Assembly (NCBI RefSeq): GCF_008629695.1
Contig: NZ_VWSH01000001.1
Coordinates: 337,990 to 401,989, forward strand
DNA: 64,000 nt
Direction: 5' to 3'
Source: Taibaiella lutea
GTDB lineage: Bacteria; Bacteroidota; Bacteroidia; Chitinophagales; Chitinophagaceae
The first letter of the stretch is position 1. Each line of letters begins with the position of its first letter. Below are positions 1 to 8,337 of this stretch, piece by piece. The notes under the pieces are model-generated. The model worked only from the letters and a program-made list of their open reading frames with translations. It searched no databases and had not been told where the DNA came from. The translations under genes were made by a program, and so were the position numbers.

Positions 1-189
1 ATAGCTTATTACCTTTTTAATATCGGCTATGCTTTTTTACAATTAAAAATGTGGGAACAGATAATTTCCTTACCGCAGCTCATTGCTTCCTTGTCGGAAC
101 AAATAGGCATCCTGATATTGATACTTGCCGTCACACATTACTTTAACATGCTCCTTATCTACATTCTTTCTAAAAAACAACATTCTTAA
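1..189 (+). CDS. C-terminal end of a small membrane protein (cut by window edge)
   Basis: The frame is open from base 1 to a TAA at 187-189, giving the last 62 residues of a protein whose start lies outside the window. It has two hydrophobic stretches (about residues 1-15 and 35-55) and a basic tail. The segment YYLFNIGYAFLQLK closely resembles FYLLNIGFALYILK in the next gene, and the rest aligns at the same spacing, so the two are paralogues. The next gene starts 18 bases downstream, so they are probably co-transcribed. I do not recognise the family and assign no function. Confidence 0.7.
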   Translation: MAYYLFNIGYAFLQLKMWEQIISLPQLIASLSEQIGILILILAVTHYFNMLLIYILSKKQHS

Positions 190-207
190 TCTTAAAATTT
201 CAAAATC

Positions 208-627
208 ATGAACAACGAAACCGCAAAATTGATAGCGCATAACATGGTAATAGCTTATTGCATTTATTTACCCATAGCACTGGGGCTTACATGGTATGTG
301 GCACGAAGCCTTTTTAAGAACAGTATTGTTTTTATGAAAGATATATTTAACGGCAGGGAAGAAATAGCCATAGCAACTAATACGCTTTTCAGGATTGGAT
401 TTTATTTACTCAATATTGGCTTTGCTTTATACATTTTAAAAATCGGACAGGAACTTCTGAACATGCAGCAAACCATAGAAACGCTCAGCTTTAAAATAGG
501 AGGCTTCAGTATTTACTTAGGTATCATGTTATTTTTAAATCTCTATTTATTTTTCAGAGGTAAAAGAGTAGCAAAACAAAAAAGGATGGAACATGAAATG
601 CTGAGAGGGAATCCTGGCATCCAATAA
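208..627 (+). CDS. Small integral membrane protein, paralogue of the preceding gene
   Basis: A 139-residue protein with about three transmembrane segments (roughly residues 12-35, 57-80 and 95-117), a charged loop near residues 45-52 and a strongly basic cytoplasmic-looking tail rich in Lys and Arg. The second half repeats the sequence pattern of the partial gene just upstream, which indicates tandem duplication. The ATG follows an AT-rich leader without a Shine-Dalgarno sequence, as is usual in Bacteroidota. A hairpin with a T-rich tail follows at 658. The function is unknown; it could be a small inner-membrane partner protein working with its neighbour. Confidence 0.75.
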   Translation: MNNETAKLIAHNMVIAYCIYLPIALGLTWYVARSLFKNSIVFMKDIFNGREEIAIATNTLFRIGFYLLNIGFALYILKIGQELLNMQQTIETLSFKIGGFSIYLGIMLFLNLYLFFRGKRVAKQKRMEHEMLRGNPGIQ

Positions 628-657
628 TACACCCCTTCCTGTTATCATGAAAACCAA

Positions 658-691
658 AGCCCGTTGATATTTCAACGGGTTCTTTTCTTTA
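658..691 (+). terminator. Intrinsic terminator after the membrane protein pair
   Basis: The arms AGCCCGTTGA and TCAACGGGTT form a 10-bp stem with a short loop, followed by a T-rich stretch. It closes the transcript of the two paralogous membrane genes. Confidence 0.75.
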
Positions 692-789
692 TACCATAGC
701 TTTTGACAATAGCTTCATTACATATAATCTTAACCTGGTTTATTGCCGGCGGCCGGAATTGAAGGTAATTTTGCTTTTATAAAAGTCCT

Positions 790-796
790 AAGGAGG
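790..796 (+). promoter_or_regulatory. Unusually strong ribosome binding site
   Basis: AAGGAGG lies five bases before the ATG at 802. Other starts in this window lack such a motif, so this gene may be translated with unusual efficiency. Confidence 0.6.
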
Positions 797-801
797 ATAA
801 A

Positions 802-1176
802 ATGAATAAAATACAAATTATGATTCTGGGTAAAAACGAAATGGATATTACCCCGATTGCCCAACAATTACAAAGTACGGACGAATGGCAGATTCATGTA
901 ATGACAGATAAAGAAGATGCTGTAAATCTTTACCAAAGCAACACGCAGGATGTCGTAATCTTCACACAGGCGTTGGAAGAAGAAATTAAAAAGGGACTGG
1001 AGAAAATTTTTAAATTTCAATCCGAAGATGTCATTATATTCTCCGATACAAATGAAGAAGATATCTGGAATAAAGTCAACGAAGCATTACATCAATTGGC
1101 TGACAGTAAAAGACCTGAATATTCTTTCGTGTACGATGCTTTGAAACATGCAAGATTCAATATCAACCTTAATTAA
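802..1176 (+). CDS. Hypothetical cytosolic protein, receiver-like fold
   Basis: A 124-residue acidic protein. The alternation of hydrophobic strands (IQIMILG near residue 4, WQIHVMT near 29, DVVIFTQ near 51, DVIIFS near 76) with amphipathic helices looks like a CheY-type alpha/beta fold. The usual phospho-acceptor Asp is not evident: the strand that should carry it reads VVIFTQ. If it is a receiver it is a degenerate one. The start is preceded by AAGGAGG at 790-796, a strong Shine-Dalgarno sequence that is rare in this phylum and settles the start codon. The gene stands alone between a terminator and pirin. The family call is inference only. Confidence 0.7.
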   Translation: MNKIQIMILGKNEMDITPIAQQLQSTDEWQIHVMTDKEDAVNLYQSNTQDVVIFTQALEEEIKKGLEKIFKFQSEDVIIFSDTNEEDIWNKVNEALHQLADSKRPEYSFVYDALKHARFNINLN

Positions 1177-1272
1177 AAAGCTGAAAAGCGGACGGAACCC
1201 TAAAAAGGAGCGTCGCAACAGTAGCTCCATTTATGAAAGAACCTCTGTAACAAAATAAAAAAACAAATAACA

Positions 1273-2142
1273 ATGAACAGGAAAATAGAAAAAGTATTTA
1301 AGCATCCTAAACAATTCGGGATGGTGGGAGATGGTTTTAAAGTGTACAATTACATTCCCGGTGAATATAATCTGCAACGCAGGATGAGTCCGTTTTTAAT
1401 GCTGGATTTTAATCCGAGCAATGAATTACCACCGTCTGAAAAACAACGTGGCGTTGATGTGCACCCGCATAAAGGTTTTGAAACAGTTACTATTGCCTAT
1501 AAAGGAAGCGTGGCACATCATGACAGTTCGGGCAATAGTGGTGTCATCCATCCGGGTGATGTACAATGGATGACTGCAGGCTCCGGTATCTTACATAAGG
1601 AATATCATGAAAAAGAGTTTTCTTTAAAAGGCGGACCTTTTCAAATGGTACAGCTTTGGGTAAACCTTCCGGCAAAAGATAAACTTGCAACACCGGGTTA
1701 TCAGGCCATAACAGCCGATAGCATTCAAAACTACCCTATTCCGGATGATGGCGGTGTTGTAAATGTAATTGCAGGAAATTTCAGGAACATTAAAGGCAGC
1801 GCAAAGACTTTTACGCCTGTAAACTTATGGGATATAAAACTGAAAAGCGGCGGAGAAATTGAGTTTGACGTACCTGCAAATCACAATGGCGCAATTTTGG
1901 TAGTAGAAGGCAATGCTATTGTAAATGGTGAAAATGCTGCCGAATTCAGCTTTGTATTATTAGGTAATGAAGGTGAGACAGTTAATATTAAAACTACAGA
2001 AGGGGCTACATTGCTGGTAATGACAGGCGAACCTATTAATGAGCCGATTGCCAGCTACGGACCTTTTGTAATGAATACGCAGGATGAAATCATTCAATCG
2101 ATACAGGAATACCAGAACGGAAAGTTCGGGCATTTAGAATAG
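1273..2142 (+). CDS. Pirin family protein (cupin, putative quercetin 2,3-dioxygenase)
   Basis: A 289-residue bicupin of the pirin family. The N-terminal cupin carries HPHKGFETVT at about residues 62-71 and GILHKEYH near residue 105, supplying the His, His, His and Glu metal ligands of pirins. The C-terminal pirin_C domain follows. Family members bind Fe(II) or another metal; some oxidise quercetin, while others act as redox-sensing protein partners. No signal peptide is visible, so it is cytosolic. The start follows an AT-rich leader and the gene ends before a hairpin terminator at 2166, so it is monocistronic. The family assignment is secure; substrate and role are not known. Confidence 0.93.
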   Translation: MNRKIEKVFKHPKQFGMVGDGFKVYNYIPGEYNLQRRMSPFLMLDFNPSNELPPSEKQRGVDVHPHKGFETVTIAYKGSVAHHDSSGNSGVIHPGDVQWMTAGSGILHKEYHEKEFSLKGGPFQMVQLWVNLPAKDKLATPGYQAITADSIQNYPIPDDGGVVNVIAGNFRNIKGSAKTFTPVNLWDIKLKSGGEIEFDVPANHNGAILVVEGNAIVNGENAAEFSFVLLGNEGETVNIKTTEGATLLVMTGEPINEPIASYGPFVMNTQDEIIQSIQEYQNGKFGHLE

Positions 2143-2165
2143 AAGATAAACTTAATGTACAGATA

Positions 2166-2205
2166 AAAAGAGTTGACAACTTTTGAAAAGTTGTCACTCT
2201 TTTTG
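2166..2205 (+). terminator. Intrinsic terminator with CAACTTTT/AAAAGTTG core
   Basis: A long stem built from AAAAGAGT and ACTCTTTTT enclosing TGACAACTTT and AAAGTTGTCA, followed by T residues. The core recurs at four other places in the window. Confidence 0.8.
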
Positions 2206-2221
2206 CGTTTGATATCCGGAA

Positions 2222-2254
2222 TTTGAATTAAAGGGAACCGAAACATTACCTTTG
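2222..2254 (+). promoter_or_regulatory. Bacteroidota housekeeping promoter of the helicase gene
   Basis: TTTG at 2222-2225 and TACCTTTG at 2247-2254 are separated by 21 bases. This matches the known -33/-7 consensus TTTG and TAnnTTTG of the phylum's primary sigma factor. Transcription should start near 2260. Confidence 0.65.
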
Positions 2255-2275
2255 CAGACAATTGCATACCGATAA

Positions 2276-3517
2276 ATGAAATTTGAACAATATAATATAG
2301 AGCCTGAGATTAAACGAAGTTTGGCAGAATTGGACTTTAAACGTCCTACGGACATACAATTTAAAGCTATTCCATCCATTCTGAAAGGTGAAGATGTGCT
2401 TGCCATTGCCCAAACGGGTACAGGTAAGACGGCTGCATTTGCTATCCCGATTCTGCATTTATTGCAAAGACGTTATAATATCAAGAAACGCAAAGAGGTA
2501 AAATGCCTTGTAATGGTTCCTACAAGAGAGCTGGCAGTACAGATTGCAGAAGCTTTTATCCAGATAGGAAAATATACAAGATTGGTCATTATGGGTCTTT
2601 ATGGCGGAGAAGAGCAGGACGCGCAAATAAAAAAATTAGAAAAAGGTGTTGATATTTTAGTGGCTACACCCGGACGCATGTTTGATTTACATAGTCAGGG
2701 CCATATTGACCTGAGCAGTGTTTCAACATTGATTTTGGACGAAGCGGATCATATGTTGGCGAAGGGTTTTTTAAAAGATATTCAGGATATACTGAAAAGG
2801 ATTCCACCCAGACACCAGACTTTGTTTTTCTCTGCAACTATAGATCATTCTATTAAAGCTTTGGCAAACTCGGTTGTAAGAAATCCGATCCGTATTCAGA
2901 TTTCCCCAAAAGATCCTGTTTCGAAAAATGTAAGCCATTCTGTGTCATTCGTAGAGATGGATGATAAACGTTTTTTTCTGGAGCGGTTGGTACGCGAATT
3001 ACACGACAAAAAGATTCTTGTTTTTGTAAGGACAAAAGTGAGAGCGGAACGTGTACACAATGCCATGAAACGTGTGAATATAGAAACAGTAACTATGCAT
3101 GGCGACAAGGAACAGGATGACAGATTAGCCGTAATGAAAGATTTTAAAAAAGGACTTTTCAAAATACTGATTGCAACGGATGTAAGTGCAAGAGGTATTG
3201 ATATTCCTGACGTAGATTTTGTAGTGAATTACGATTTACCGGATGTACCGGAAAATTATGTGCACCGTGTAGGCCGTACAGGTCGTGGTGTTAAGAAAGG
3301 ACAGGCAGTTTCCTTTTGTTCTGAAGAGGAAAAACCTTTACTGGAATCTATTGAAACATGGATGGGAAAAGCTATCCGCGTAATGAAAATTGATAAAACG
3401 GATTATGCTGAAACCTTAAACTTTTCGGAAGAAACGCCTAACGATAACTGGCAGTTACTTCTGGACCAGGCGGAAGAAGCAGAAAAACTATCCAAACGAA
3501 AAAAGAAAAAGAAATAA
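2276..3517 (+). CDS. DEAD-box ATP-dependent RNA helicase (RhlE-like)
   Basis: A 413-residue helicase with all core motifs: an N-terminal Q motif (F-x17-PTDIQ), Walker A TGTGKT near residue 47, PTREL, GG, TPGR, DEAD near residue 155, SAT near 185, and in the second RecA lobe ARGIDIPDVD and HRVGRTGRG. A highly basic KRKKKKK tail ends the protein, typical of helicases that bind structured RNA. The length fits the RhlE/DeaD group. It probably remodels rRNA or mRNA in the cytosol, for example in ribosome assembly or cold adaptation. It has its own promoter and terminator. The exact subfamily is not resolved. Confidence 0.95.
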   Translation: MKFEQYNIEPEIKRSLAELDFKRPTDIQFKAIPSILKGEDVLAIAQTGTGKTAAFAIPILHLLQRRYNIKKRKEVKCLVMVPTRELAVQIAEAFIQIGKYTRLVIMGLYGGEEQDAQIKKLEKGVDILVATPGRMFDLHSQGHIDLSSVSTLILDEADHMLAKGFLKDIQDILKRIPPRHQTLFFSATIDHSIKALANSVVRNPIRIQISPKDPVSKNVSHSVSFVEMDDKRFFLERLVRELHDKKILVFVRTKVRAERVHNAMKRVNIETVTMHGDKEQDDRLAVMKDFKKGLFKILIATDVSARGIDIPDVDFVVNYDLPDVPENYVHRVGRTGRGVKKGQAVSFCSEEEKPLLESIETWMGKAIRVMKIDKTDYAETLNFSEETPNDNWQLLLDQAEEAEKLSKRKKKKK

Positions 3518-3557
3518 AAAAATAAGGCATCGTTCGTAAACGATGCCTTATTTTTTT
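3516..3557 (+). terminator. Intrinsic terminator of the helicase gene
   Basis: ATAAGGCATCG and CGATGCCTTAT form a perfect stem with A-rich and T-rich flanks, so it could work in both directions. Confidence 0.85.
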
Positions 3558-3833
3558 ACAAAGATTGAAATAAATCCCATCATATAAAGCAGTTCAAAAT
3601 GCAATCCCAGTCTGCAAATCAGGGTTATCCCTTAGCTTGAATCTGCATGCTTTAATTTACCTTTGCCATAGATAACCAATCAATCATAATTGAGTCCGTT
3701 TTTATATTTTTATTATTTATAATACAAAAAAAGAAAAGTCTTTCCAAAATAACAGATTCCAAATAAGTATAAATTTTTACGATTACACGACCCTTGATCA
3801 TTAAATATTTTTCTTATCAATAAAACCATACCC

Positions 3834-4295
3834 ATGAATAAAACAATCAAAAATGCGGCAGCATTGCTTCTGCTATCTGCCTGTACAACAACATTTTTAA
3901 GCTCTTGCAAAGACGAAATAAAATCCTGCGAAACAGGATATGAAGGCTCAGACTGCAAAACTTTGACGCGGTCAAAGTTTATAGGCCAATGGAAGGGAAG
4001 CGAACAATGTAATACCGATGAACAGGATTACACCATATCGATAACAACAAATAACAGTAACAACCTTACAATAAACTATTCGAACATCAATAATAAAAGT
4101 TTTGTAGCTACAGGAAAGGTAACAAGCGCAAATGAGCTACATCTTGACGGAAGCGCAACAGGAACGGGCGGCGGCAAGATTACGTTTAGCGGTTCTGCAG
4201 TTTTAGATGAAACCGAAGGCACCATTACAGTAAATTATCTTATATCCAGCGATATAGAAAATACAGGTTGCACTTTTAAAGGCAAAAAGATTTAA
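3834..4295 (+). CDS. Small lipoprotein with EGF-like cysteine motif
   Basis: A 153-residue exported lipoprotein. The signal peptide ends in the lipobox FLSSC, so Cys at about residue 25 would be lipidated. Directly after it, CETGYEGSDCKT resembles a fragment of an EGF-like loop, a feature often found at the start of Bacteroidota lipoproteins. The rest is a Thr/Ser/Asn-rich beta-sheet domain, probably a lipocalin-like or beta-sandwich fold (RSKFIGQWKGSEQC). It stands alone between two terminators. The function is unknown. Confidence 0.8.
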   Translation: MNKTIKNAAALLLLSACTTTFLSSCKDEIKSCETGYEGSDCKTLTRSKFIGQWKGSEQCNTDEQDYTISITTNNSNNLTINYSNINNKSFVATGKVTSANELHLDGSATGTGGGKITFSGSAVLDETEGTITVNYLISSDIENTGCTFKGKKI

Positions 4296-4312
4296 AACCC
4301 CAATCATCAATG

Positions 4313-4350
4313 AAAAAGAAGGACACCACAACGGTATCCTTCTTTTTTAT
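4313..4350. terminator. Convergent intrinsic terminator
   Basis: AAAAAGAAGGACACC pairs with GGTATCCTTCTTTTT. It lies between the plus-strand lipoprotein and the minus-strand L,D-transpeptidase and can serve both. Confidence 0.8.
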
Positions 4351-4367
4351 TCAAATAGTTCAAGAAC

Positions 4368-5345
4368 TTACTTCAAAGTATCATTCGCATTTGCCTGCGC
4401 TGTAGTGTTTGTAGTTTGCAAAATATTTTGCCTTATGGATAGCTGTTTTTGAATTTCATCCATAAACGGCTGAAGAACGGTGTTTAAATCTCCTTCAGAA
4501 ATCGTATTTGCATCGGGGTTTTCCAATAAGTTTTTCCATGGTCTGCGTTGTCCCCAGGGATATTCTCCATAAACTATTACCGGTGTACCTTTTGCCAGTA
4601 ACTGACCTTTTTTGTCCAGTATCCACTGTTCGCCCCAAACATATAACCATTTGGCTTGATCTGCCAGCAGTCTTAAACAACTATGAGATGCAGGATATCC
4701 GGGTAAATCGTATTCATGCCAGCCCACGCCTTCTTTATTTTCGATATTAAAATTCCAATTCAGTTTCCATTCATCGTTTACAGAACTGATAATCTGCTTT
4801 CCTTTCCAATTGGTAAAATGAAGGCCAAGTGGCGTTGGATGAATTTTGGCCCCCATGCTCGAAGGCCCCCAATACACAAGTTTTCCGTTTTCATAAGCTC
4901 CAAAAGCCTGCACCGGGTAAGAAAAGAATATGATCTTAGGAATATCTTTAATCATGTCAACATAAGCCGGGAAAGGGCTGTATGCCATCAAATCAGTATC
5001 AATCTTGTCAGGGATAATTAAAGTATCGGCGCGCCCGATATGCTTTGCATCTACACGATTTAAAGCAAGAATAATATATTGTTCTGATTCGGAATACTTC
5101 TTTTTAAAAGCCTTAGTTGCAGTATCAACACCTTTTAAAGGATAGGCAGTAAATTTATGCTCACTTGGTTTTGGTTGCTCCGGTTCATTTGCTGCAGATT
5201 GCTGTTTGGATGAAGTATCAGCGCCGGGAGCTTTTTCCTGCGTTGCTATTTTGTCTTCTTTTGGTTTATCATTTAATCCGCACTGACTAAAAAACATTAT
5301 TACGCTTAATCCTAATAATTGAAATACCTGTTTGTCGCTTATCAT
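4368..5345 (-). CDS. L,D-transpeptidase (YkuD domain) lipoprotein
   Basis: A 325-residue lipoprotein with lipobox FFSQC, followed by a low-complexity linker rich in Glu, Lys, Pro and Ser (about residues 25-62) that would span the periplasm. The YkuD catalytic domain occupies about residues 85-260; the signature His/Ser/Cys/Arg motif appears as PASHSCLRLL near residue 222, with Cys as nucleophile. Such enzymes form 3-3 peptidoglycan cross-links or attach proteins to peptidoglycan. The variant motif SHSCLRL in place of SxGC[IVM]R suggests a divergent subgroup. A second L,D-transpeptidase lies at 49.8 kb. No operon partner is visible. Confidence 0.88.
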   Translation of the reverse strand: MISDKQVFQLLGLSVIMFFSQCGLNDKPKEDKIATQEKAPGADTSSKQQSAANEPEQPKPSEHKFTAYPLKGVDTATKAFKKKYSESEQYIILALNRVDAKHIGRADTLIIPDKIDTDLMAYSPFPAYVDMIKDIPKIIFFSYPVQAFGAYENGKLVYWGPSSMGAKIHPTPLGLHFTNWKGKQIISSVNDEWKLNWNFNIENKEGVGWHEYDLPGYPASHSCLRLLADQAKWLYVWGEQWILDKKGQLLAKGTPVIVYGEYPWGQRRPWKNLLENPDANTISEGDLNTVLQPFMDEIQKQLSIRQNILQTTNTTAQANANDTLK

Positions 5346-5523
5346 AAATCTGTTTGAAAATTAAAACTAAAATGTAAACATCAGAACCACCCATAAGGTT
5401 GGGTATTGACACTCTTTTAAAAATTGATGATATATCAATAACAAATTAAAACAATTTATTCGTCAACAAACAACTTTGTTCTGTTGCCTGATATAATTAA
5501 TGATTCTGTCACACCTATGCAAT

Positions 5524-5553
5524 AAAAGGCGCACTTATAAGAGTGCACCTTTT
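5524..5553 (-). terminator. Intrinsic terminator of the SPFH gene
   Basis: AAAAGGCGCACT and AGTGCACCTTTT form a stem around a short loop directly downstream of the SPFH gene on the minus strand. Confidence 0.7.
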
Positions 5554-5573
5554 ACGAAAACCACCATCAAAGT

Positions 5574-7496
5574 TTAGTTCCGGGAACTATTATCATCTTT
5601 TTTATCTCCAAGCATTTTCATCAACTGCATCCCTAACAATCCGTTCAGGCCGCCATCTGTGCCGCCATTGCCTGAAATAAGCAGGTCTGGTATTATTTTG
5701 ATACCGTTTTTACCTATTTCTTCGGTCACTTTAAATTTGGTAAAATTATCGTCTCCCATAGCTTTTACCTGCAATTCATAAGCTTCTGCGGTGCTCTTAC
5801 CAATTGCCATAATTTTCTCTGCTTCAGCCAAACCTGTTTTGGATATTTGTTCTGCATCTGCACTTGCGTTCAATTTAGTTGCTTCCGCTTTTGCAGCTGC
5901 AAATGCTTTCGTAGCTTCGGCTTCAGCATTTGCGCGCATTTTAGTTGCCTGTGCTTCAGCATCAACTTTCAATTTCAGGCTTGTTGCTTCACCTTCTGCT
6001 TTTTTAACGGCAGCATCAGCGGTACGTTGGGCAATCTCTACGCTTTGTTGTGCCTGTACAATTTCCTTTTGCATATCGGCAATGGCTGTTTCCTTTGCCA
6101 TGCCTTGTCTTTGTTCCTGAGCCATCCTTTGGGTCTGATAGGTTTTTTGCTCTTCTTCTGCTATTTTACGGTCAGTCAATGTTTTCATCAGAGCTTCCGG
6201 AGGATTAATGTCGCCAATCAAAGTATCTACTGCGTTTACATTATATTCTTCCAACACAGCCCTGATATGCTCTTTGGCGCTTTCCTGCCTTTCTTTACGT
6301 GTGCTCAGAAAACTAATTACATCACTATCCTGAGCAGAGTTACGGAAATAGTTACCAATGGTTGGTTCCAACACCTGACTAACCAGGTTTGTCATGCTAC
6401 CAAAACGGGCAATTACTTTAGGCGCTTCGTTTGCAGGCACATGAATAATTTGAGAAACGTCGAGATTAAAAGGGAACCCATCTTTTGAACGAACGGTAAT
6501 AGTAGATAAATTTTTATCCAAAGCATGCGCTTCACTTCTTGCATTTGCCCAATTCAACACCAGATTTGTTGTCGGCACGATTTCCATTTTCATGGTGTAT
6601 TTGTTCAAAGGATATTTACCTGGTCCCAATGGTTCATACCACACTCCTTTAAATCCTTTGGAAACAATATTACCATGTTTGAATGTATCACCTGTAACAT
6701 CCGCACCATCATCACCGATAAAAGAAATAACAACACCCACGTATCCGATAGGCACTTCCGTCATCAGTATCTCCTCGATCTGAACAGCCCATTTATTGAT
6801 ATTATAGGAACCGGCCAGAATAATCTGAGGTTGTAATCCACGGCTACCGCCATTTTCAAGGAATGCGTCAAAATCCTGGAAGTTATTATGGCCTTCAACG
6901 TTATTACCCGCAATCTGGCCTTTGCTGATTGGCAGACCGTCTAAAGTAGTTACTATACCTACTCTGTTCTCACTGATACTTACCATATCGGCGATAGTAA
7001 CAGTAAATGCAAACGTGTTAATACGATACGTACCCGCAGTAATATAGGATGTCTGACGTCCTTTTTGCCCGTTATTATTCAGGAACATTTCAGCATCCTG
7101 AAAATTGTCACTGCTAACTCTTCTGGCTAATATAGCGCCTGTTGGTATTTCCTGACCATCATTTGCCAATATCAGTCCTATTTTACCTTCGGGAATAACA
7201 ATGAACGGCGACATATCAATAGTGTACTGCCAAACCCACATTCCCCAATAAAGTCCGGGAGCAAGGGTTCTGGCCTGAAAACCGGCTTCACCTTTGGTTG
7301 CAATAATTTTACCGTCGGGCAATGATTTATTTGAACCGAAGAGAACAAACTTTTTAGTCACCAGACCAATTTTATTTTCAGGAACAATAATCATCCCGAA
7401 TAAAAAGCGTAAAATAATTCTGTGCAGAATTAAAGAAAAAAACAAAATCACAAGAAGGGTTACGAGCAATCTATGCTCTGTCATAAATGTTGTCAT
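5574..7496 (-). CDS. Flotillin-like SPFH/band 7 membrane protein
   Basis: About 640 residues. One N-terminal transmembrane helix (LLVTLLVILFFSLILHRIIL) anchors a long extracytoplasmic-type region with repeated SPFH-like beta segments (each with an ENKIGLV, EGKIGLI or ENRVGIV start), then the SPFH domain proper (about 330-440), then an Ala/Glu/Lys coiled coil (about 470-590) of the flotillin type, and a Gly-rich tail. Flotillins form membrane scaffolds and microdomains. I start at the ATG at 7496 (MTTFMTEHRLL); the frame stays open to 7520 only through a TTG. A second ATG four codons further in is also possible. A second SPFH gene is at 31.6 kb. Confidence 0.85.
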   Translation of the reverse strand: MTTFMTEHRLLVTLLVILFFSLILHRIILRFLFGMIIVPENKIGLVTKKFVLFGSNKSLPDGKIIATKGEAGFQARTLAPGLYWGMWVWQYTIDMSPFIVIPEGKIGLILANDGQEIPTGAILARRVSSDNFQDAEMFLNNNGQKGRQTSYITAGTYRINTFAFTVTIADMVSISENRVGIVTTLDGLPISKGQIAGNNVEGHNNFQDFDAFLENGGSRGLQPQIILAGSYNINKWAVQIEEILMTEVPIGYVGVVISFIGDDGADVTGDTFKHGNIVSKGFKGVWYEPLGPGKYPLNKYTMKMEIVPTTNLVLNWANARSEAHALDKNLSTITVRSKDGFPFNLDVSQIIHVPANEAPKVIARFGSMTNLVSQVLEPTIGNYFRNSAQDSDVISFLSTRKERQESAKEHIRAVLEEYNVNAVDTLIGDINPPEALMKTLTDRKIAEEEQKTYQTQRMAQEQRQGMAKETAIADMQKEIVQAQQSVEIAQRTADAAVKKAEGEATSLKLKVDAEAQATKMRANAEAEATKAFAAAKAEATKLNASADAEQISKTGLAEAEKIMAIGKSTAEAYELQVKAMGDDNFTKFKVTEEIGKNGIKIIPDLLISGNGGTDGGLNGLLGMQLMKMLGDKKDDNSSRN

Positions 7497-7595
7497 ATAG
7501 ATTTTAAAATTGCAAAACAAGTTAGGTCGCGGCTGTAAAAGCGGCGATGATTACCTTATTTCAGTTAAAAGGATTTTTATTGGAATTACAGCAAA

Positions 7596-7735
7596 TATCA
7601 TGCCAAAGTCGTTGAACCTACGGACCTGAGAATTGCTAATTGAATTTAATTAAACACGGAGGAGATGTGTTAAAATTAGAGAGAATAAATGCAGTCAAAA
7701 AAGACCTGCGGTACAAGGGTATCATTGCTTTGTAA
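7596..7735 (+). pseudogene. Possible gene remnant with frameshift
   Basis: Two protein-like stretches lie in adjacent frames. From 7596 the frame reads YHAKVVEPTDLRIAN and stops at 7641-7643. From 7640 another frame reads LNLIKHGGDVLKLERINAV and continues KKDLRYKGIIAL to a stop at 7735. Joined, they look like the C-terminal part of a soluble protein whose 5' end has been lost. I do not recognise the family. The call rests on amino-acid composition alone and could be chance. Confidence 0.3.
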
Positions 7736-7824
7736 TATGACACCAAAGGTATACCAATTACAAAATACAAAATACAAAAACATACTATGATATTTACTTA
7801 TAGCATTGGAGTTATTCAATAGAA

Positions 7825-7851
7825 AATAGCTATTGCAGTGCAATAGCTATT
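7825..7851 (-). terminator. Palindromic hairpin downstream of the 66-residue ORF
   Basis: AATAGCTATTG and CAATAGCTATT form an 11-bp perfect stem with loop CAGTG. On the minus strand it follows the small gene and is trailed by T-rich sequence. Confidence 0.6.
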
Positions 7852-7878
7852 AAATTATTTGCAAAAATGTTCTGCGAA

Positions 7879-8079
7879 TCAACTATCGTATTCATCTACG
7901 AGCTGAACACCTACAATACCATCTTTTACTTTCACTTTATCCAGCCAATTGGGCTCTGATTTGCGATTGTTCAATTCGCTCTTCAAATGATCATAAGCAA
8001 TATAACTAATCACAATTTCTGAAATCTTCTTTCCTGCATTTATTGCTTCCTGATATAGTTCGTTAATCTTTGTAATCAT
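7879..8079 (-). CDS. Hypothetical 66-residue protein
   Basis: A short ATG-started frame encoding a soluble protein with a helical N-terminal half (INELYQEAINAGKKISEIV) and a mixed C-terminal half ending in an acidic tail. A palindromic terminator follows it on the minus strand. Composition is protein-like, which supports a real gene. No family is recognised. It could be a small regulatory or toxin/antitoxin-type protein, but nothing in the neighbourhood supports a specific role. Confidence 0.5.
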   Translation of the reverse strand: MITKINELYQEAINAGKKISEIVISYIAYDHLKSELNNRKSEPNWLDKVKVKDGIVGVQLVDEYDS

Positions 8080-8224
8080 CGCACATTTATTTGCAACAAA
8101 AGTAGCTTATGAAAGATCCGAAAACTACCCAAAAACAAAAATTGATAATTTGATAACAGAGAAAATACGAATATTAACAAGATTTTGAATATTATTTTAC
8201 AAAGTATACAGGATAAAATAAAAA

Positions 8225-8251
8225 AATCATTTCCCGGTTAAGAAAATGATT
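8225..8251 (-). terminator. Second minus-strand hairpin behind the small RNA
   Basis: AATCATTT pairs with AAATGATT. On the minus strand it is followed by a run of T residues, so it would act as a back-up terminator for transcripts coming from 8.33 kb. Confidence 0.5.
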
Positions 8252-8275
8252 GCAGCAGATGAAATTAAAAATGGT

Positions 8276-8309
8276 AAAAAAAGGAAAGCCGACCCAAGAA
8301 TGAGTCAGC
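8276..8309 (-). terminator. G-U wobble terminator of the 8.3 kb small RNA
   Basis: An 8-bp stem (plus-strand arms GCCGACCC at 8288-8295 and GAGTCAGC at 8302-8309) followed on the minus strand by TTTCC and a T7 run. The two mismatches on DNA become G-U pairs only in the minus-strand RNA, which fixes the direction. Confidence 0.65.
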
Positions 8310-8332
8310 CCCTATAAACCCTATCACCATGA
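8276..8332 (-). ncRNA. Candidate small RNA, about 55 nt, with own promoter and terminator
   Basis: On the minus strand a consensus promoter (8338-8367) is followed by the leader TTTTCATGGTG, a segment GGGTTTATAGG, and a terminator hairpin. The stem pairs GCUGACUC with GGGUCGGC using two G-U wobbles, so it is stable only as minus-strand RNA. Seven T residues follow at 8282-8276. The leader and hairpin resemble the plus-strand element at 60.4 kb. A plus-strand reading would give only a 13-codon ORF (8329-8370). The existence of a transcript is inferred; function unknown. It may regulate nothing nearby. Confidence 0.55.
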
Positions 8333-8337
8333 AAACA

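Noticed and set aside
5791-6836. Plus-strand frames within the flotillin-like gene
   Set aside because: They are antisense shadows of the Ala/Glu/Lys-rich coiled-coil coding region.
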